Below are positions 61,350 to 64,000 of a stretch of DNA of 64,000 nt, one piece after another. The DNA lies in the NCBI RefSeq assembly GCF_002563675.1, contig NZ_PDJC01000001.1, positions 2,604,001 to 2,668,000 on the forward strand, written 5' to 3'. The translations under genes and the position numbers were made by a program. Numbering within the stretch: the first letter of the stretch is position 1; each line of letters starts with the position of its first letter. The notes under the pieces are model-generated. The model saw only the letters and a list, made by a program, of their open reading frames with translations, was not told the DNA's origin and did not search any database. Source of the DNA: Propionicimonas paludicola. GTDB lineage: Bacteria > Actinomycetota > Actinomycetes > Propionibacteriales > Propionibacteriaceae.

Positions 61350-62729
61350 ATGACGAGGATCCGCGTCGGCCGGCCCTCCGGCCGTCATTCACGCCTGACT
61401 CTGACGGTGGCAGCCGTCGTGGCCACAGTCGGGCTGGTGGCGTCCTGCACGCCGAGCCCGGCGCCGGTCAGCCACCCCCTCTCGGCGAGCGCGGCGCCCG
61501 CCCCGACCACACCGGCGTCCACACCTCGCACCGGGAACCCCGACTGGACGCCCACGGCGCCGTCACCGCTGGGCACTCGCTACGACGCGCTGGCGTTCTA
61601 CGCCGAGGGCCGCTACTACGTCCTTGGCGGCTACACCGGGATGACCGCCGAGATCTGGAACAACGACCAGGGCCTGCACGGTGACCCGGTCTTCGACGGC
61701 GCCAGCTACGACCCGGCCACCGATACCTGGACTCGACTGCCGTCGTTCACCGACGTCTTCCCGTGGGTGACGGCGAGCAGCGCGGCGGCCATCGTCGACG
61801 GACGGCTCTATGTGGTTTCACCGCTGGGGCCTCCGCTCCATGTCGACAGCGGCGAGCCGACCACCGGCGAGCGGAAGGCGGCCGTCCTCGATCTGCGGCC
61901 CGGCGGGGGCTGGACGGCCCTGCCCGCCCCACCGGCGACCCATGACCGGGGCGACCAGCTGCTGATGTCCTCCACGGACGGCGTGGCCCTGTTCGCCGAT
62001 GGCGACTCGACCGCCGGCAGGGGTGCCTTCTTCGCCTTCGCCACCACGTCGTGGACGCCGCTGCCCCGACCCCCGCAACGCAGCCTCGACAATCCCCAAG
62101 CGGCGCTCCTGGATGCCACTCATCTGTGGCTGCGGACGGAGTCCAGCTACGACGCCGACGACAACGAACGACCCGGTGGCAACGCCATCTTCGATCTGTC
62201 TGCTCGAAAGTGGCGAGCCGTCCGCCTCCTCGATGCGGAGTCGGTGCCCACGCAGATCGTGGGCGGCCTGGCCGCGTTCGACACCTACGGCCCCGGCGAG
62301 AGTGCACCGCCCCAGATCACCAGCTGCCACTTCGCCGGCATCGCTGGCGCCACCACCGATCGCTGCACCACCGTGAAGCTGACCGCGGACGAGGCGTCGA
62401 CCATCGGCGGCCTGACGGCCCGGATGGACGACCTGGGCGGCTCGATCGCCACCCGGCCGCTCTCCACGGGGAACGCCGTAGAGTCGCAGGGCAAGCTCTT
62501 CGACCCGCGCACCCAGGTGCTGTGGCAGGTGCCGGCGCTGCCCGGGGTGACCTATCCGAAGGAGAGCACCGAGGGCGGACCTTCATCGGCGGTGATGGCG
62601 GCCGGTAGCGGCAGCGTCCTGTCCTGTTTCGGCTACACCCACGACGCCGACACCCAGACTCTGACCAATCACGACCAGTGCTACCTGCTGACCGTCCCCG
62701 ACCCACTGCCAGGCACGGCACTGCACTGA
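61350..62729 (+). CDS. Kelch-like lipoprotein, unknown function
   Basis: 459-residue lipoprotein: signal helix ending in the lipobox VASC (Cys33), Ser/Ala/Pro/Thr linker, then Kelch-type motifs: RYDALAFYAEGRYYVLGGYT, SYDPATDTWTRLPSF, AAIVDGRLYVVSPLG, and AVLDLRPGGGWTALPAPPAT. This gives a beta-propeller resembling Kelch/galactose-oxidase central domains without visible copper ligands. Two cysteines near the middle (SCHFAG, DRCTTV) and two near the C-terminus (LSCFGY, DQCYLL) may form disulfides. Surface binding role is likely but not shown. Confidence 0.78.
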   Translation: MTRIRVGRPSGRHSRLTLTVAAVVATVGLVASCTPSPAPVSHPLSASAAPAPTTPASTPRTGNPDWTPTAPSPLGTRYDALAFYAEGRYYVLGGYTGMTAEIWNNDQGLHGDPVFDGASYDPATDTWTRLPSFTDVFPWVTASSAAAIVDGRLYVVSPLGPPLHVDSGEPTTGERKAAVLDLRPGGGWTALPAPPATHDRGDQLLMSSTDGVALFADGDSTAGRGAFFAFATTSWTPLPRPPQRSLDNPQAALLDATHLWLRTESSYDADDNERPGGNAIFDLSARKWRAVRLLDAESVPTQIVGGLAAFDTYGPGESAPPQITSCHFAGIAGATTDRCTTVKLTADEASTIGGLTARMDDLGGSIATRPLSTGNAVESQGKLFDPRTQVLWQVPALPGVTYPKESTEGGPSSAVMAAGSGSVLSCFGYTHDADTQTLTNHDQCYLLTVPDPLPGTALH

Positions 62730-62740
62730 CCCGAACCGTC

Positions 62741-62780
62741 GGTTGAGCCTGCCGTTGGCCGAGCCTGTCGAAGCCAACGC
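62741..62780. repeat. REP-like element (GTTGGC / GCCAAC hairpin)
   Basis: GGTTGAGCCTG is followed by GTTGGC-cgagcctgtcgaa-GCCAAC (62754-62759 with 62773-62778). The GAGCCTGTCGAA core is a sequence seen in REP elements of many bacteria (general knowledge). Directly downstream of the Kelch-like gene. Confidence 0.65.
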
Positions 62781-62837
62781 CAAGTTCCCTGACCACGCTC
62801 AGGTAGCGGAAGCACAGGCTCAGAAAGCAGACAAAAC

Positions 62838-62880
62838 CAAAGAGCCCCAGGCCGGGAATCCCGAAGCCTGGGGCTCTTTG
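62838..62880. terminator. Strong 15-bp hairpin terminator
   Basis: CAAAGAGCCCCAGGC (62838-62852) is the exact reverse complement of 62866-62880, with a 13-base loop. Its A/T-rich ends make it usable in both directions. Placed right beside the tRNA fragment, it looks like the terminator of a former minus-strand tRNA gene. Confidence 0.88.
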
Positions 62881-62910
62881 CGTTGTGCGCGAGAGAGGAG
62901 TTGAACCTAC
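62881..62910 (-). pseudogene. tRNA 3'-end fragment, possible attachment site
   Basis: On the minus strand, GGTTCAACTCCTCTCTCGCG looks like the T-loop, 3' T-stem strand and acceptor strand of a tRNA (G53, TTCAA, C61 all in place). The 5' T-stem strand (GTAGG) only partly pairs, and no anticodon or D arm is visible to the right. The match ends inside the T-arm, as expected of the half-site left by a tRNA-integrating element. Confidence 0.5.
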
Positions 62911-63207
62911 CGTGGGGCAGAGATGAACATGGCTCCCACTAAGGGTTATGTACAGTTCACGGACGGCGCCACGGGCCTCGTGGGGCAGATGTGGGGCAGG
63001 AGGGAGCTCCGCCGTCCCCAACCATCTTCCGTCCGCAGGCCCGATGTCCGTGGCGCTCCGAGCACTCAGCCAAGTGCTCACTGCGCGCTCGGACGGGGAC
63101 TTCCAGGACGGCGCGTTGCTTCCCCTGTCAGGCAGTGCCAACACGGGCCGCAAGGCGTTGTCCGTGTCACACTGGGAGTCGAGATCTCGCGTCAGGAGGT
63201 GGTCATC
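62911..63207. other. Non-coding stretch, no gene supported
   Basis: About 300 bases between the tRNA fragment and the antitoxin gene. Three copies of GTGGGGCAGA or GTGGGGCAGG occur (62912, 62980, 62990 regions). A frame continuous with the antitoxin runs through it but has no ribosome-binding site and no recognisable protein. Nothing else is seen. Confidence 0.6.
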
Positions 63208-63399
63208 GTGTCTACCAACCCACAACCGCTGCCCGCGCAGGACGGAAGTGACCGGGTCGACCTCGATGAGCTGTTCCGCGATGCCCGACCAGTCGGCGAC
63301 GGCAGCGACCTTGCCGCGCCCGGGGTCTTCGAGTCGACCGACGAACTCGACGAGTTCCTCGCCTGGCTCCGCGCCGACCGCGCCGCTGGACTCGCCTGA
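63208..63399 (+). CDS. VapB-like antitoxin (orphaned)
   Basis: 63-residue acidic protein from GTG 63208 (STNPQPLPAQDGSDRVDLDE), with AGGAGG eight bases upstream. A GTG at 63199 is possible. The C-terminal ESTDELDEFLAWLRADRAAG looks like the toxin-wrapping helix of small type II antitoxins. The gene is followed five bases later by the C-terminal end of a PIN toxin (63405-63515), so it is probably the surviving half of a vapBC module. Confidence 0.65.
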   Translation: MSTNPQPLPAQDGSDRVDLDELFRDARPVGDGSDLAAPGVFESTDELDEFLAWLRADRAAGLA

Positions 63400-63404
63400 G
63401 ACCC

Positions 63405-63515
63405 GATGCGGATCGTCCTCGCACCTACCACCTCCCGCTCGCCACCCTCAACACCGCTGGCTTCCAGCACTACGCCGACTACGAAGGCCTCCAGATCATC
63501 ACCAGCGGGACCTGA
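63405..63515 (+). pseudogene. VapC-like PIN toxin, C-terminal remnant
   Basis: Only ~36 codons remain: RTYHLPLATLNTAGFQHY then YADYEGLQIITS and a stop. This matches the end of PIN-domain toxins (H.LPLATLN.KDF...GL), while the N-terminal ~100 residues with the catalytic aspartates are gone. No start codon or ribosome-binding site remains in frame. The antitoxin gene just upstream is intact. Confidence 0.7.
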
Positions 63516-63645
63516 GCCGAAACCCAAAGCCACCAGCGGACACCAAGCCAGTCGGCCAGGGAGTCTGGGGATTGCGGCTGACCGACTGCCCGGGCTACCG
63601 GGTCACACCGGGATTGCTGCGCGCATCGACTGGGTTGTTTTGCTG

Positions 63646-63836
63646 CTACTCGTCAACACTCACAGACAGGTCCGGACGGCCGTCCTTGTCGACACCCATG
63701 CCGAAGAACGCCGCGGCCAAGGTCGCTCGCCCGAGGCGGCTGGCAGCCGGCGCCGGACGTCGGCGAGGACCCGGGCGACCTGGTCGTCGGGCAGCGCGTC
63801 CACGAGTTCGTGCAACTCCTGGCGATCGGCGGTCAC
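63646..63836 (-). pseudogene. Frameshifted small helical protein gene
   Basis: On the minus strand one frame reads (GTG) TADRQELHELVDALPDDQVA and continues RVLADVRRRLPAASGE, then the reading continues in another frame as AAFFGMGVDKDGRPDLSVSV and stops. The two parts together resemble a common small actinobacterial protein (LPDDQVARVLADVR ... FFG.G..DGRPDLS), normally a little longer. A frameshift near 63720 and the lost end suggest decay or a sequencing slip. Confidence 0.6.
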
Positions 63837-63913
63837 AGCACCGAGGGTACGGCCGATCACCCACGATCCCGAGGCTCCGCGCAGGGTGACGTGACGCACC
63901 CGGCTGCTCGTCA

Positions 63914-64000
63914 TCAGGCGTGGGTGTCGTTCTCGTGGCTGGTGTGGCTTGCTGGTTCGAGCTGGAAGGTGGAGTGCTCGACGCTGACGGGGAAGTGTTG
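63914..64000 (-). CDS. Cation diffusion facilitator, C-terminal end (partial)
   Basis: Only the last 28 codons are in the window: QHFPVSVEHSTFQLEPASH, then TSHENDTHA and stop. The HFPV..EHSTFQLEP pattern fits the cytoplasmic end of CDF-type zinc/cobalt/cadmium efflux proteins (HSTIQLE), with a His-containing tail. The rest lies beyond the right edge. The stop overlaps a start codon of the following leftward frame (TGATG). Confidence 0.6.
   Translation of the reverse strand, partial: QHFPVSVEHSTFQLEPASHTSHENDTHA

Noticed and set aside
62881-62955. Complete tRNA gene
   Set aside because: Only the T-loop and acceptor 3' strand can be matched. No anticodon arm, D arm or 5' acceptor strand follows.
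62923-63399. 158-codon frame covering the antitoxin and upstream DNA
   Set aside because: No ribosome-binding site or recognisable protein before 63208; the well-placed AGGAGG selects the short antitoxin start.
1-64000. Prophage or insertion sequence
   Set aside because: No integrase, transposase, capsid, portal or terminase protein was recognised in any frame. Only remnants and an att-like fragment near the right end were seen.

Overview
The window is high-GC DNA from an actinobacterium. The fused cobalamin genes (a cbiE-cbiG-cbiH triple fusion and a cbiX-cysG(B) fusion), the coproporphyrin-type heme cluster (hemQ plus an iron-sulfur type ferrochelatase), and a treY-treZ fusion together point to the Propionibacteriaceae. 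Genus and species cannot be fixed from the sequence alone.

Layout. Positions 1-16800 hold cobalamin (B12) genes: a cobalt ECF importer (cbiMNQ, leftward, behind a cobalamin riboswitch), cbiT, cobO, a cobB-cobC fusion, cobF, cobK, cobD, then a second riboswitch driving the tightly overlapping run cbiL, cbiF, cbiEGH, cbiX-cysG(B), cbiC, followed by cobA. An M48-type membrane protease sits among them. Positions 16880-25094 hold the heme cluster hemA, hemE, a radical SAM/SPASM gene, hemY, hemQ, hemH and a hemC-hemD fusion, nearly all overlapping by one or four bases. hemB and hemL (29524-31790) finish it, but a 4.4 kb accessory island separates them. The island carries a DGQHR-domain gene coupled to an unknown (possibly HEPN-like) gene, a lipoprotein, a DUF222/HNH gene and a broken partial copy of that HNH gene.

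Positions 31840-41700 hold an unknown membrane protein, a zinc alcohol dehydrogenase, and a leftward sugar-type ABC importer operon ending in dhaK and dhaL. A DeoR-family regulator diverges from this operon. Positions 41770-54240 hold a DUF1003 protein, an SDR/XRE divergent pair, panC-panB, a lipid-kinase-like gene, treY-treZ, a membrane protein with an acidic tail next to an ECF sigma factor, and a GCS2-family ligase. Positions 54240-58190 hold a P1B ATPase behind DtxR/IdeR-like boxes, a His-tailed DMT transporter and an SDR. Positions 58440-62730 encode three exported proteins.

From 62741 the sequence becomes mosaic: a REP-like hairpin, a strong terminator, a tRNA 3'-end fragment that may be an attachment site, a vapBC remnant, a frameshifted small gene and the 3' end of a CDF metal transporter.

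Functionally, uroporphyrinogen III made by HemA/L/B/C/D feeds both HemE (heme) and CobA (B12), so the two halves form one tetrapyrrole supply region. The strongest leads are the DGQHR two-gene cassette, the CobF-with-CbiG but no CbiD combination, the radical SAM gene inside a HemQ-type heme cluster, and the DtxR-box P1B ATPase.
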